Part shown: piece after piece, positions 45,888-56,640 of the stretch
Layout: each line of letters opens with the position of its first letter
Numbering within the stretch: the stretch's first letter is position 1
Assembly (NCBI RefSeq): GCF_040412425.1
Contig: NC_089744.1
Location: 29,712,501-29,776,500 of the forward strand
DNA: 64,000 bases
From: Macrobrachium rosenbergii
Taxonomy: Eukaryota > Arthropoda > Malacostraca > Decapoda > Palaemonidae
Direction of reading: 5' to 3'
The notes under the pieces: model-generated
What the model was told of the DNA's origin: nothing
Database searches by the model: none
Seen by the model: the letters and a program-made list of their open reading frames with translations, nothing else
Position numbers and translations under genes: made by a program

Positions 45888-46203
45888 TAGACCAGAGAGA
45901 GTAATGGCTCCTTGGTCTCTAACGGCCCGGTTGTAAACGAGGGCGGATGCATGTGCACAATAGTCATTTCTCTTTCTTGCAGGTTCTTTTGATGTTGGAA
46001 AAACTGGGTTCAGCTTCTTTGAGTCCATTATATACTCCATCACGTGTTATAATGTTATTCATTACGACACAACACCTGGCCAAAAAGACCAACTGGAAGA
46101 GAATTCTTAGATATTAGTTTGGTCACCATGGAGTTCTGGTAGACCATGGAAGGTAACTCCTTGAGGACGAAGCAAGCAACTACACTATCAAAAAGTGAGA
46201 TTT

Positions 46204-47760
46204 GTGGTGCTCGTCCACTTCTAAGCGGGGTCACTCGGTCACTCCCTCCCAACATTCTTCCCTGTTGTTCACTCCTTTAGATTGCACCAGTTTGTTTCCA
46301 CAAGAAACTTTGGAACGAGTGACGGGCGAACTGCAGAAGAAGTCAACCCAAGACCTGCTCCCTCAGTCTGCCAAGAGGACTAGGATTCTTGCATGACCTT
46401 CTTCTTCATCGGTTTCAAATGTCAGGACTTCTTCTCCACTGGCTTAGAAGCTCTTTCGAGGAAGTAGAGGCCGGTTCCAGTCCCGTCCGAGAGCCAATCT
46501 GCGTCCAGTGCGACCCAGCAAGAAGCCTTCCAACAAGCCCATCCCTCGCTAGTGAGCTCGAGAAGCAGGCGGTGGAAGAAGTCGAGGATACAAGCACAGA
46601 GGGATTTTACAATCGCCTCTTCGTAGTCCTCAGGTCATCAGGGGGATGGAGACCTGTCCTGAACGTCAGTGCTCTGAACTTCTTTATTCAAACTACGAAG
46701 TTCAAAATGGAAACGAATCAGTTGGTCCTGTTAGCCATCCACCGGGGAGATTGGATGGTCACGGTAAATATGCAGGACACATACTTTCACATTCCAATTC
46801 ACCCAAACTACAGAAAGTATCTGAGATTCATGTTCCAGGACAGGGTCTTCCAGTTTCAGGCTCTGTGCTTCGGCCTCTCCACAGCTCCTCAAGTTTTTAC
46901 CCGTGTTCTCGCTCCATTGGCGAAGTGGTTGCACCTCATGGGAATAAAAGCGTCTGTACCTGGACAACTGGCTCCTACGCTCCCCCTCGAAATCCCAGTG
47001 CACGGAGGACCTTCAGAAGACTCTTCAGCTTGCACAAGATTTACTCAGTCAATTCTACATTTGGGGATAGTGATAGATTTTCAGAATTTTCAGGCTTTTC
47101 TGTACCAACAAAGGATTCTCACTTGCATCAGGAAAGTCTGGAAATTCATTTCTCGCCCATCCTGCTCAGCCAATGCTTGGATGAGCCTTCTAGGAACACT
47201 GTCCTCAATAGAGGAGCTTGTTCCTCTGGGCAGATTACACACCAGACTGCTACAATTTTACCTCAGAGCCAACTGGTGGAGGAAAGTCTTTCCAGATTCA
47301 TTCGTCTTCGAAATCACCCCCGAAATCAAGGAGGACCTTCATTTGGTGGCTGGTGGAAAACAGATTTGTGACAGGGATGTTGCTGTCTCCTGTGAACCCC
47401 GACCTAATGTTTTACTCCAAAGCGTCAGATCTGGGTTAGGGAGCTCTTCTCAACGGTTTTGAGGTGTCGGGGTTATGGTCTCCGACCGAAAGAAACCTCC
47501 ACATAAATGTAAAAGAGTTGAAGACGATACACCTTGCTCTTCAGTGCTTTGCAACAGAGACCTTTGACAGGACAGTTGCGGTCCATTTGGACAGTATGAC
47601 CGCACTGGCCTACATCAAGAACACCATGGAGGGACCCACTCCTTTTCGCAGTGCGAAGCGGCCAAGGACTCTATTCTGTGGGCAGAGAGCAACAAGACCA
47701 CCATTGTGACCTGCTTCATCCAGGGCAAGGAACGTCCTTGCGGATGAATTGAGTCGCGGC
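46204..47760 (+). pseudogene. DIRS RT and RNase H (A4)
   Basis: Gag end/RT entry (WCSSTSKRG, GGWRPVLNVSALNFFI), then WMVTVNMQDTYFHIPIHPNY (first catalytic Asp reads Asn), LCFGLSTAPQVFTRVLAPLA, and YLDN at 46957-46968. Thumb WMSLLGTLSSIEELVPLGRL. RNase H: PDLMFYSKASDLG (first Asp replaced by Lys), NVKELKTIHLALQ, AVHLDSMTALAYI and VLADELSRG. Frame changes at about 46960, 47355, 47440 and 47640. Two acidic catalytic residues are altered, so the copy is dead. Confidence 0.83.
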
Positions 47761-48870
47761 AAACAGGTTCTACCAGCGGAGTGGACACTCAGTCCACAGG
47801 TGTGCACCAACCTGTGGAGGCTGTGGGGAGAACCTTTGGTAGACCTGTTTGCAACGTCAAGAAACCATCGTCTCCCTCTGTACTGTTCCACGACGCTGGA
47901 TCTGCAAGTTTGGGCGACAGATGCCATGCTGCTGGATTGGTCGGATTTCAACGTTTACGCCTTTCCTCCCTTCAGCATGGTAAGGAAAGTGTTGAAGTTC
48001 AGTACCCATAGCAACACTTCAGTGACCCTGGTGGCTACCTTTTGGCCACAAGGAATGGTTCCCAGGCCTTCTAAGTCTGTTGGTAGATTATCCAAGGCTT
48101 AAACCTCAGAAGAGAAATCTTCTCAAGACAGCCGCACTTTCAACGTTTTCACCTAGGCTTATCCCCTCGCTCTGACAGGCTTCAGACTGTCAGGAAGCAT
48201 GTCAGAGTGAATGGTTTTTCAAGGAAGGCTGCAGAAGCTATTGCAAAGTGTAGGCGACGATCTTTTGCTGCAGTCTACTAAGCTAAGTGGACAGTATGAG
48301 GAAGACCCTTTTTCTGATGGCCATAGCTACAGCTAAAAGGACTAATGAGCTGCATTCCCTTGATAAGAGAGTAGGCTTTGCTCAAGGTGATGCTGTTTGT
48401 TCGTTGACCTTAGGATTCATGGCAAAGAACGAAGACCCTACTAAACCCTGGCCACGTTCTTTTTCAGGCAAGAGCCTGTCTAACATCCTAGGTCAAGCGG
48501 ATCAGGAGAGAGTCCTCTGCCCAGTTAGATCTCTTCACGAGTACTTAAGGAGAACCAATGGAATTAGAGGTTCTTCTCCTGAACCTGTAGTGTTCAGTTA
48601 AAGACCCCAGTCGTCCTTTTTCTAAAAACACCTTAAGGTTCTTTTTGAGGACTGTGATTTCTGAATCACACTCAGAGATTTCCTGCCTTTATGTAAGGTC
48701 AAGGCACATGAAATTAGGGCAGTCACAATGTCGCTGGCCTTCAGACGTAACCTATCGCTGGCTTCTATCCTGCAGTCCACATATTGAAAATGTAATTCAG
48801 TGTTTGCAATGTCCTACCTACACTATGTTGAAACAGTACATGAAAGATGCAGCACTCTAGACCCGTACTT
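47761..48870 (+). pseudogene. DIRS tyrosine recombinase (A4)
   Basis: Linker LDWSDFNVYAFPPFSMVRKV, core-binding segment (RLQTVRKHVRVNGFSRKAAE in a shifted frame), then ATAKRTNELHSLDKRVGFAQ (first catalytic Arg) and LCPVRSLHEYLRR. A second box near 48705 reads KAHEIRAVTMSLAFRRNLSL (Arg intact), with the end near 48830 (MSYLHYVE, candidate Tyr). Several stops and shifts, and part of the core-binding domain is missing between 48275 and 48290. Confidence 0.78.
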
Positions 48871-49379
48871 TGCAGCTGGCATGGTGTTGGGGGATGAAGG
48901 ATAGGAGGAATGTCTTTGTTTTTCCTTTATCCACTCTCCTTGAATAAGGATTGTTTTCTTGGGAAGCCTGATTGGCACTGTGTCGTGAGTGCCATCAGTT
49001 TGTTTGAATTTTAACGTGTTTGTGGTGTAGGTTTTAAATTTCATTTGGTCATATTTTATTGTACTGCGTCCGGGGCAAGGGCACACACATATTTGATGTG
49101 TCTTTTTGGATTTTTAGCTTTGGCAACCTGCAATTGATTCCTATGTTGCAAAACACATGCTAAAGTAGAGGCGACTCTTGACTCTACTGCCACATCGCTA
49201 CAGGTCGAGAGGAACTCCAACTTGAGGTAGTACCTATCTGCCATAACTCCCTTACCAAGTAAGGTTACAACAAGAATTTCACAATGCTAGCTAATTTCTT
49301 TATTTCAAATTCATCTCCATCTCCGAGTGTTTTTTTAGTAGTTTTGTCTGTGTATCCCACCACCTGTCAGTGTGGGATT

Positions 49380-49475
49380 CAGCTATGTAATTATTTGGTT
49401 AAGTTACTTAAATGAAAATGACATTTTTATAATAAAGTTTTATATATACTTACCAAATAATTACATGATTGGAGT
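49380..49475 (+). repeat. Internal complementary region of A4
   Basis: Complements both extreme ends of A4 (30615-30650 and 49640-49688), as in A3. Confidence 0.75.
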
Positions 49476-49499
49476 CCTCCCGCCTCCCCTCTCATGGAC

Positions 49500-49660
49500 G
49501 TAGAGCATAAACAAATTGAGCTCTTTAGCTGTGTTTTACCTATCCTTCCCTGAAAGTGGGCAGGGCAGTCTACCTACACCCAAAACAAAAGAGCACTACA
49601 GCAAATTTTGAATTTTGAGTTGCTGCGTAAAGTAGAAACTAATAGCTATGTAATTATTTG
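49500..49660 (-). repeat. A4 right inverted terminal repeat
   Basis: Inverted complement of 30625-30785, for example GAGCTCTTTAGC with the left CTAAAGAGCTC. Confidence 0.85.
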
Positions 49661-49849
49661 GTAATTTTATCATGAAAATGACATTTTTCAGAAGTATGTG
49701 GTAGGAACAACTGAATGTAAATTCTGGTAGTATATCTGCAAAATTATTTCATTTGAACCAGCAAATTTCAGTAAAAATATAAAATTAAGTTTAAATTAAT
49801 ACAATTTAGTTTTTAAAGCTTTAATACTCCTACATGGTCATGTGTAGCA

Positions 49850-50272
49850 TTAAGTGTCAGCACTTCCAGTGTGAATCAGTGCATTAAATATTCCATCACG
49901 CCATATTAATTTAATATCCAATGGAATATCCTTAGTTATATTATAAAAATGGTCTGGCACCAATAGGCTCTGTTTACAAGGTGAATCTGTATCTCTTGTA
50001 CAAAATGAAAATTGAGAGTTTTTGCCCCCCGTTATTATAAACCAATAAGGTATTGCATGAAGAACAGAGGACTGAATTGCTTTTGTATTGGCTAAGACAG
50101 TCACAATATCACCTCCAAGTATTAATAACTCTTCTTTATCAGTTTGCTTGCAAAGTTTTTGTAAAGGTTCTACATCTCCCGTTGTAAGTGATAGCTGTAA
50201 CATGGATAGTGGTTGTGGGATTACTGAAGTGTGAGGTAGGCTATCCAAGTGAACATCCACGTGATGAGTTGT
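49850..50272 (-). CDS. Probable terminal coding exon of an antisense host gene
   Basis: The minus-strand frame is open for 140 codons plus TAA. It is preceded by a good acceptor (TTGATTTTCCAG, 50284-50273) and followed by an A/T-rich 3' region with ATTAAA-like signals. The peptide is non-repetitive and protein-like (TTHHVDVHLDSLPHTSVIPQ at the start; LLILGGDIVTVLANTK; PYWFIITGGKNSQFSF; DIKLIWRDGIFNALIHTG near the end). No stop or shift, unlike the transposons around it. I do not recognise the family. It lies in the MCRS1 intron just past DIRS A4. Confidence 0.55.
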   Translation of the reverse strand, partial: TTHHVDVHLDSLPHTSVIPQPLSMLQLSLTTGDVEPLQKLCKQTDKEELLILGGDIVTVLANTKAIQSSVLHAIPYWFIITGGKNSQFSFCTRDTDSPCKQSLLVPDHFYNITKDIPLDIKLIWRDGIFNALIHTGSADT

Positions 50273-50560
50273 CTGGAAAATCAACATAAATATTAGTTCA
50301 ATTATTTTTTCTGCAAAAGTCCTATTCTATATTATAGGGAATATACTCAAGCTGAATTATAAAAATTGCAAACAGTCTGAAACAAGTGCAATTCAATTAG
50401 AAATCATGGGTCTATGGTGTGGGAGCTATTAATATTTCATTGGAATATTGTACCTATGACTGGGGTCTTGATAATGTATAGCGGTCACAAATTAAAATTT
50501 TCTGAAAATTTTAGGTACAGTACTGCAGTGTTTTGTGAAACCATTGATATTTTCCAACAG

Positions 50561-50763
50561 ATTCATGATTCAGAACTATACGAAAGTAGCGATGACTTGC
50601 TGGAGCATGAACTTGGGATAGCAAGCCGAGGAAGCAAAAGAGAGATAAGGTTACTTGAAGACCAGGTCTCCAAATGGCAAGTCTTGGTAGATACAGTCAC
50701 AGGAATCTCTCCTCCAGAATTTGACAACCAGACATTGGCTGTCCTACGTGGTCGATTAGTAAG
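50561..50763 (+). CDS. MCRS1: MCRS1 exon: coiled coil and pre-FHA region
   Basis: 203 nt, entering in phase 0 (CCAACAG acceptor) and leaving with two bases of an Arg codon (donor GTAGGA from 50764). It encodes ESSDDLLEHELGIASRGSKR, a basic/acidic helix (EIRLLEDQVSKWQVLVDTVT) and SPPEFDNQTLAVLRGRLV. This matches the MCRS1 segment just before the FHA domain, a coiled coil used in self-association or partner binding. An upstream open stretch to 50414 is intronic. Confidence 0.93.
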
Positions 50764-51011
50764 GTAGGATTTGCTCATCTTTCAGTTTGGAACAAAATCC
50801 AGTGACATCTACATGATGTAGTAGAAATGCAAATGTTGCAGAATTACCTCTAAAACATTTTACTGTGTTCTTAAAGACATAGTCTTTAGCTGAATATTGG
50901 TATAATACAAACATCTTCGTGCAGATTAATACCAGTACAGTCACTTTTTGAATAAGTTTAAATAATGTGTTTTTGTTTTAACATGAGCAAGTATTTATAG
51001 AGGTATGCTCT

Positions 51012-51217
51012 ACTGACACAGTAACATGGTAATTTTCATTTAAAGTTAATTTACTCTTGAAAATCATTTCCAAATCAGCCGCAGATCTAGGATGGTCCAG
51101 AGTGGCGATTATGTCACAAACACCCACTTTGCCTAGTGGTAGGAGAGGGAAACGTTTACCCAGTGGTCCTAGATATACAGTACCATAATTATTGCACAAA
51201 TGCAATAATTTTACCTT
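51012..51217 (-). CDS. Probable upstream exon of the antisense host gene
   Basis: On the minus strand, an acceptor-like CATACAG ends at 51218. An open phase-0 frame follows: KVKLLHLCNNYGTVYLGPLG, PLLPLGKVGVCDIIATLDHP, DLEMIFKSKLTLNENYHVTV. An alternative acceptor (ATCTAG) lies further in. A weak donor (TCA/GTAGAG) near 51012 would join in phase 0 to the exon at 50272. Boundaries are uncertain. If real, MCRS1 exon 50561-50763 sits in this gene's intron and the two genes interleave on opposite strands. Confidence 0.45.
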
Positions 51218-52110
51218 CTGTATGATATATGATACCATGTGTACACTAATGGAATTATTCACAGAATTGTACAATAATCAACTGGAAATGTACAATGATT
51301 TGAACATTTTTGTCAGTATGAAAAAATGGAGAAGAAATTGCATTCTCTCTCTCAACTGTTTTATGAAGAAGTGTCTAACTATATGTGTTCAGTTGACACA
51401 AGGATTTTATTCAAGCCCACAGTGCAGAATTTAAATGTAGTACAGTAGAGTATTAATAATATTTCTTAAATATTATTGTGACGTAAACCTTAAAATTGGC
51501 AAACTTGCTCAAGAGTCCAGGATTGGTAACTCTCCTTATTAATGTTTGTTTCTTATGGGAAAATATTATCTTTAAATACAATTTCAAATAATAAGACCTC
51601 TACTGGAAAGTAATCCTTGCTTTAATCTAGAGTTAACTGTAAGAATTCTCTCTTTCTTTTTCACATTTTGATAAATCTTGAGTTAACTGTAATAATTTTT
51701 TCTTCCTTTTCACATTTTGATAAATCTATGTTATATCAACTTTAAACATACTGGCTTTTCAAATGACATTTTTGCTGATGTGTTGAGCTTTCAGAGGAAT
51801 TGTAGATTTTGAGGAAACTAGAAATGTAATGGATCATGAAGTTGTAATATAAGTGGTTTTCCTTCTTATGTAGAGGGAATAGTTAACATTGTTGTACAAA
51901 GGTAGGTAGTTAGAAGAATTCTGTGTAAAAAGTAATGCATCAGTGCTTCAGTAGCATTTCATATATCATTTATTCATGTTTTCTTGAACAGGTTTAGTTT
52001 TTCATTTTAATTCTAAATTTAATTGTAACTAAAAAGGTCTGCCTGAAGAGTTGACAAATTTACGAATTTTGTTAAATAAGTATTAGCTATGAAAATTTTT
52101 TATATAGCAG
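51218..52110 (+). other. MCRS1 intron, AT-rich, with a 50-bp tandem duplication
   Basis: GAGTTAACTGTAA-type units start at 51630 and 51680 (period 50). Nothing else recognised. Confidence 0.5.
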
Positions 52111-54042
52111 TTAACCCTTAAATGCCGAGCCTCTATTTACAAAAGTGTCTGCCGTATGCCGGCGGCGTTCAGAAGTTGGCGCCGCAGCTGACACGCTTAG
52201 TTTTTAAGATTAAGAGTTCATTTTTGGCTCCTTTTTTTGTCATTGCCCGAAGTTTAGTATGCAACCATCAGAAATTAAAAAAATATCATTATCATATATA
52301 AATATTGGAATATATGACAGCACAAAAAAAAATTTCATATATAATTGTATACAAATCGTGCTGTGAGAAAAATGGTTAAAGCTAATAAGTTATTTTTTTA
52401 TTGTATTGTACACTAAATTGCGATGATTTTGGTATATAACAAACTGTAAAATGATCAAAGCAACACAGAGAAAATATTATCACAAAATGATGCATGAATT
52501 TGTGACGTGCAAAAGTAAAAAAAAGTTTTTTTCAAAAATTCACCATAAATCAAAATATTGCGCTAGAGACTTCCCATTTGTTGCAAAATGTAGGTAATTG
52601 ATTGAATATTACTAGACTGTAAGTGTTTTAGCTTCCAATTGCAGTTTTCGACCATTTCAGTCGAGTTAAAGTTGACTGAAGGTCGAATTTTTTCTATTTA
52701 TCGTGATTTATATGAAAATATTTTAAAACTGATAAAAGCTACAACCATGAATTATTTTTTGTTGTATTCTACATGAAATTGCACACATTTTCATGTATAA
52801 CACTTTATGTAACACCTAATAGAAAAGGGTGCGAAAATTACGACAAGGTGACTAAAGAAATTCTGAGATTTTCAGCAGAGTAACCGTGCGAGGAGGTAAG
52901 GAAAAAGTTTTTTAAAAAATTCACCATAAATCGAAATATTGTGCTAGAGACTTCCCGTTTGTTGCAAAATGAAGGTATAAGATTGAATGTTACTAGAATG
53001 TAAGAGTTTTAGCTTACAATTGCATTTTTCGACCATTTCGGTCGAGTCAAAGTTGACCATAGGTTTAAATTTTGGCACTTATCATGATTTATATGAAAAT
53101 ATTTCAAAACTGATAAAAGCTACAACCATGAGTTATTTTTCGTTGTATTCTACATGAAATTGCACACATTTTCATGTATAAAACTTTATGTAATGCCTAA
53201 TAGAAAACTGTGCAAAAATTACAACAAAGTGACTAAAGAATTTCTGAGATTTTCAGCAGAGTTAGGGCGGACGTAAGGAAAATAGTTTTTTTCAAAAATT
53301 CACCATAAATCAAAATATTGTTCTAGAGACTTCTCGTTTGTTGCAAAATGAAAGTAAATGATTGAATATTACTAAAATGTAAGAGGTTTAGCTTACAATT
53401 GCATTTTTCAACCATTTCGGTCGAGTCAAAGTTGACTGTAGGTTTAAATTTTTGCACTTATCGTGATTTATATGAAAATATTTCAAAACTGATAAAAGCT
53501 ACCACCATGAGTTATTTTTTGTTGTATTGTACATGAAATTGCGCACATTTTCATATATAAAACTTTATGTAACGACTAATATAAAACGGTGCAAATATTA
53601 CAACAACGAGACGAAAGAATTTCTGAGATGTTCGGCCGAGTTGCGCGCAGACGTAAGGAAAATGTTTTTTCAAAAATTCACCATAAATCGAAATATTGTG
53701 CTAGAGACTTCCAATTTATTGCAAAATGAAGGTAAAAGATTGAATATTACTAGAATGTAAGAGTTTTAGCTTACAATTGCGTTTTTTACCATTTTCGGTC
53801 GAGTTAAAGTTGACCGAAGGTTGAAATTTTGGCAGTTATCGTGATTTATGTGAAAATATTTCAAAACTGATAAAAGCTACAACCATGAGCTATCTTCTGT
53901 TGTATTCTACATGAAATTGCGCACATTTTCATAAATAAAAGTTTATGTAACGACTAATGTAAACGATGCAAACATTACGACAACATGACGGAAGAATTTC
54001 TGAGATGTTCGGCCGAGTTACCAGCAAGAGCGTAAGGAAAAA

Positions 54043-54074
<32 letters not shown>

Positions 54075-56191
54075 CAGAAATTCACCATAAATCGAAATAT
54101 TGTGCTAGAGACTTCCAGTTTGTTGCAAAATGAAGGTACATGATTGAATATTACTAGAATGTAAGAGTTTTAGCTTATAATTGCATTTTTTACCATTTTC
54201 GGTCGAGTCAGAGTTGACCATAGGTTTTAAATTTTGGCACTTATCATGATTTATATGAAAATATTTCAAAACTGATAAAAGCTACAACCATGAGTTATTT
54301 TTCGTTGTATTCTACATGAAATTGCACACATTTTCATGTATAAAACTTTATGTAATGCCTAATAGAAAACTGTGCAAAAATTACAACAAAGTGACTAAAG
54401 AATTTCTGAGATTTTCAGCAGAGTTAGGGGCGGACGTAAGGAAAATAGTTTTTTCAAAATTCACCATAAATCAAAATATTGTTCTAGAGACTTCTCGTTT
54501 GTTGCAAAATGAAAGTAAATGATTGAATATTACTAAAATGTAAGAGGTTTAGCTTACAATTGCATTTTTCAACCATTTCGGTCGAGTCAAAGTTGACTGT
54601 AGGTTTAAATTTTTGCACTTATCGTGATTTATATGAAAATATTTCAAAACTGATAAAGCTACCACCATGAGTTATTTTTGTTGTATTGTACATGAAATTG
54701 CGCACATTTTCATATATAAAACTTTATGTAACGACTAATATAAAACGGTGCAAATATTACAACAACGACGAAAGAATTTCTGAGATGTTGGCCGAGTTAC
54801 AGCGCAGACGTAAGGAAAATGTTTTTTCAAAAATTCACCATAAATCGAAATATTGTGCTAGAGACTTCCAATTTATTGCAAAATGAAGGTAAAAGATTGA
54901 ATATTACTAGAATGTAAGAGTTTTAGCTTACAATTGCGTTTTTTTACCATTTCGGTCGAGTTAAAGTTGACCGAAGGTTGAAATTTTGGCAGTTATCGTG
55001 ATTTATGTGAAAATATTTCAAAACTGATAAAAGCTACAACCATGAGCTATCTTCTGTTGTATTCTACATGAAATTGCGCACATTTTCATATATAAAAGTT
55101 TATGTAACGACTAATGTAAAACGATGCAAACATTACGACAACATGACGGAAGAATTTCTGAGATGTTCGGCCGAGTTACCGCGCAGACGTAAGGAAAAAG
55201 TTTTTTTTTTTTTTTTTTTTTCAGAAATTCACCATAAATCGAAATATTGTGCTAGAGACTTCCAGTTTGTTGCAAAATGAAGGTACATGATTGAATATTA
55301 CTAGAATGTAAGAGTTTTAGCTTATAATTGCGTTTTTTACCATTTGGTCGAGTTAAAGTTGACCAAGCTTGAAATTTTGGCAGTTATCGTGATTTATATG
55401 AAAATATTTCAAAACTGATAAAAGCTACAACCATGAGTTATTTTCTGTTGTATTCTACATGAAATTGCACACATTTCCATATATAAAACTTTATGTAACG
55501 ACTAATATAAAACAGTGCAAACATTACAACAACGTGTGAAAGAATTTCTGATGCGGACGTAAAGGAATAAGTTTTTTCAAAAATTCACCATAAATCGAAA
55601 TATTGTGCTAGAGACTTCCAATTGGTTACAAAATGAAGGTAAATGATTGAATATTACTAGAATGTAAGGGTTTTAGCTTACAATTGCGGTTTTTGACCAT
55701 TTCGGTCGAGTCAAAGTTGACCGAAGGTTGAAATTTTGGCAGTTATCGTGATTTATATGAAAATATTTCAAAACTGATAAAAGCTACAACCATGAGTTAT
55801 TTTCTGTTGTATTGTACAGCACATTTTCATACATAAAACTTTATGTAACGGCTAATATAGAACAGTGCAAAAATTACAACAAAATGAAGAAAGAATTTCT
55901 GAAATTTTCGGCGAGTTACAGCGGGGCGTAAGAAAAAGTTTTTCAAAAATTCACCATAAATCGAAATATTGTGCTAGAGGCTTTGAAATTGTTGCAAAAT
56001 GAAGGTACATGATTGAATATTACTAGAATGTAAGAGTTTTAGCTTACAATTGCGTTTTTCGACCATTTCAGTAGAGTCAAAGTTGACCGAAGGTTGAAAT
56101 TTTTTGTAGTCGACGTACGATACGTCCACTTGGCACCCAACAGACAATTTTAGTCGACATATGATACGTCCAGTAGGCGTTTAAGGGTTAA
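52111..56191. mobile_element. TTAA-flanked non-autonomous element with expanded satellite (long copy)
   Basis: TTAA at 52111-52114 and 56188-56191; the ends CCCTTAAATGCCGAGCC and AGGCGTTTAAGGG are near-perfect inverses. It has the same ends and flanks as 40921-42376, but 4081 bp long. Ten satellite units are marked by CACCATAAAT at 52541, 52922, 53301, 53679, 54083, 54462, 54836, 55230, 55586 and 55952 (spacing 356-404 bp). Long poly-T tracts interrupt two units. Open frames of 66-78 codons recur in the units. No transposase. Confidence 0.88.
52541..56100. repeat. About 375-bp satellite array (10 units)
   Basis: Each unit holds the same blocks in order: CACCATAAATCGAAATATTG, GTGCTAGAGACTTC, ACCATTTCGGTCGAGT, TTATCGTGATTTATATGAAA, AAAGCTACAACCATGAG. 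Units 3-5 (53301-54461) and 6-8 (54462-55585) match pairwise better than neighbours, showing a duplicated trimer of about 1.16 kb. Confidence 0.88.
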
Positions 56192-56640
56192 AAGGGCATC
56201 AGGAGTGTCGCTATTCATCTCAGCAGCCTCGAAAACTATGGATTAGACACTAATATCTGTCATTTTTGGTTATTTTAATGTCACCCCCTTCCCACCTCTA
56301 CCCCTTTGGTGCCAGTGATGTACCCCCCCCCACAGTATTCTTTTCCAGATAGTAAGTAATATGTATACTGAAATGAGGTATGATAAACCTGTAGAGTTGA
56401 TTTAGTTACTAAGTCTGCAAGCAGAACCAGCCCCCGTTTCAGGGAAGCCCTCCCCACCCCCACCCCTTTTGCTGCCCTTTGGTGATAGTGATATCTTACC
56501 TCCTACAGTATTCTTTTCCAGATAGTAAGTTATATGTATACCAAGTTTGGTTGAAATTGCTCAATGCATTTCAGAGTTATGGTGAAACACACACACATCC
56601 ATTTTTATATATATAGATAGATTAATAGTGTACTTAGAAG
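56192..56640 (+). mobile_element. RTE-like LINE 3' tail (putative)
   Basis: Ends in CCAAGTTTGGTTGAAATTGC, a short TTATGGTGAAACACACACAC stretch and a TATATAGATAGAT simple-repeat tail, which resembles 3' tails of RTE-type LINEs. A 173-bp internal repeat is visible (CAGTATTCTTTTCCAGATAG at 56333 and 56506). No coding region remains. Confidence 0.5.

Larger units (their letters stand above)
37058..46203 (-). mobile_element. DIRS family C, element C1 (minus strand), with two insertions
   Basis: Ends at TTT 37058-37060 and TTT 46201-46203. The terminal repeats 37070-37420 and 45890-46190 are inverted complements, with an ICR at 37480-37560. On the minus strand the RT lies at 40300-39700 and the tyrosine recombinase at 39125-37870, as expected. 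The TTAA element (40921-42376) and the pogo-like element (44192-45887) lie inside. The gag region is not recognisable. Confidence 0.82.
30615..49688 (+). mobile_element. DIRS family A, element A4: split by nested insertions
   Basis: Left end at TTTT 30614-30617, right end at TTTTT 49684-49688. The left terminal repeat (30625-30785) is the inverted complement of the right one (49500-49660), with an internal complementary region at 49380-49475. The gag half (30985-33066) and pol half (46204-48870) belong to one element: homology to A3 resumes at the same point (WCSSTSKRG versus WCSLTSKGV). The 13.1 kb between is B3 plus C1. A4's own length is about 5.9 kb. Confidence 0.88.

Noticed and set aside
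50414..50560. Upstream extension of the MCRS1 exon
   Set aside because: Open frame by chance; the acceptor at 50559-50560 and homology both start at 50561.
52541..56100. CRISPR-like array
   Set aside because: Units are long (~375 bp), homologous throughout and lack unique spacers; the host is eukaryotic.
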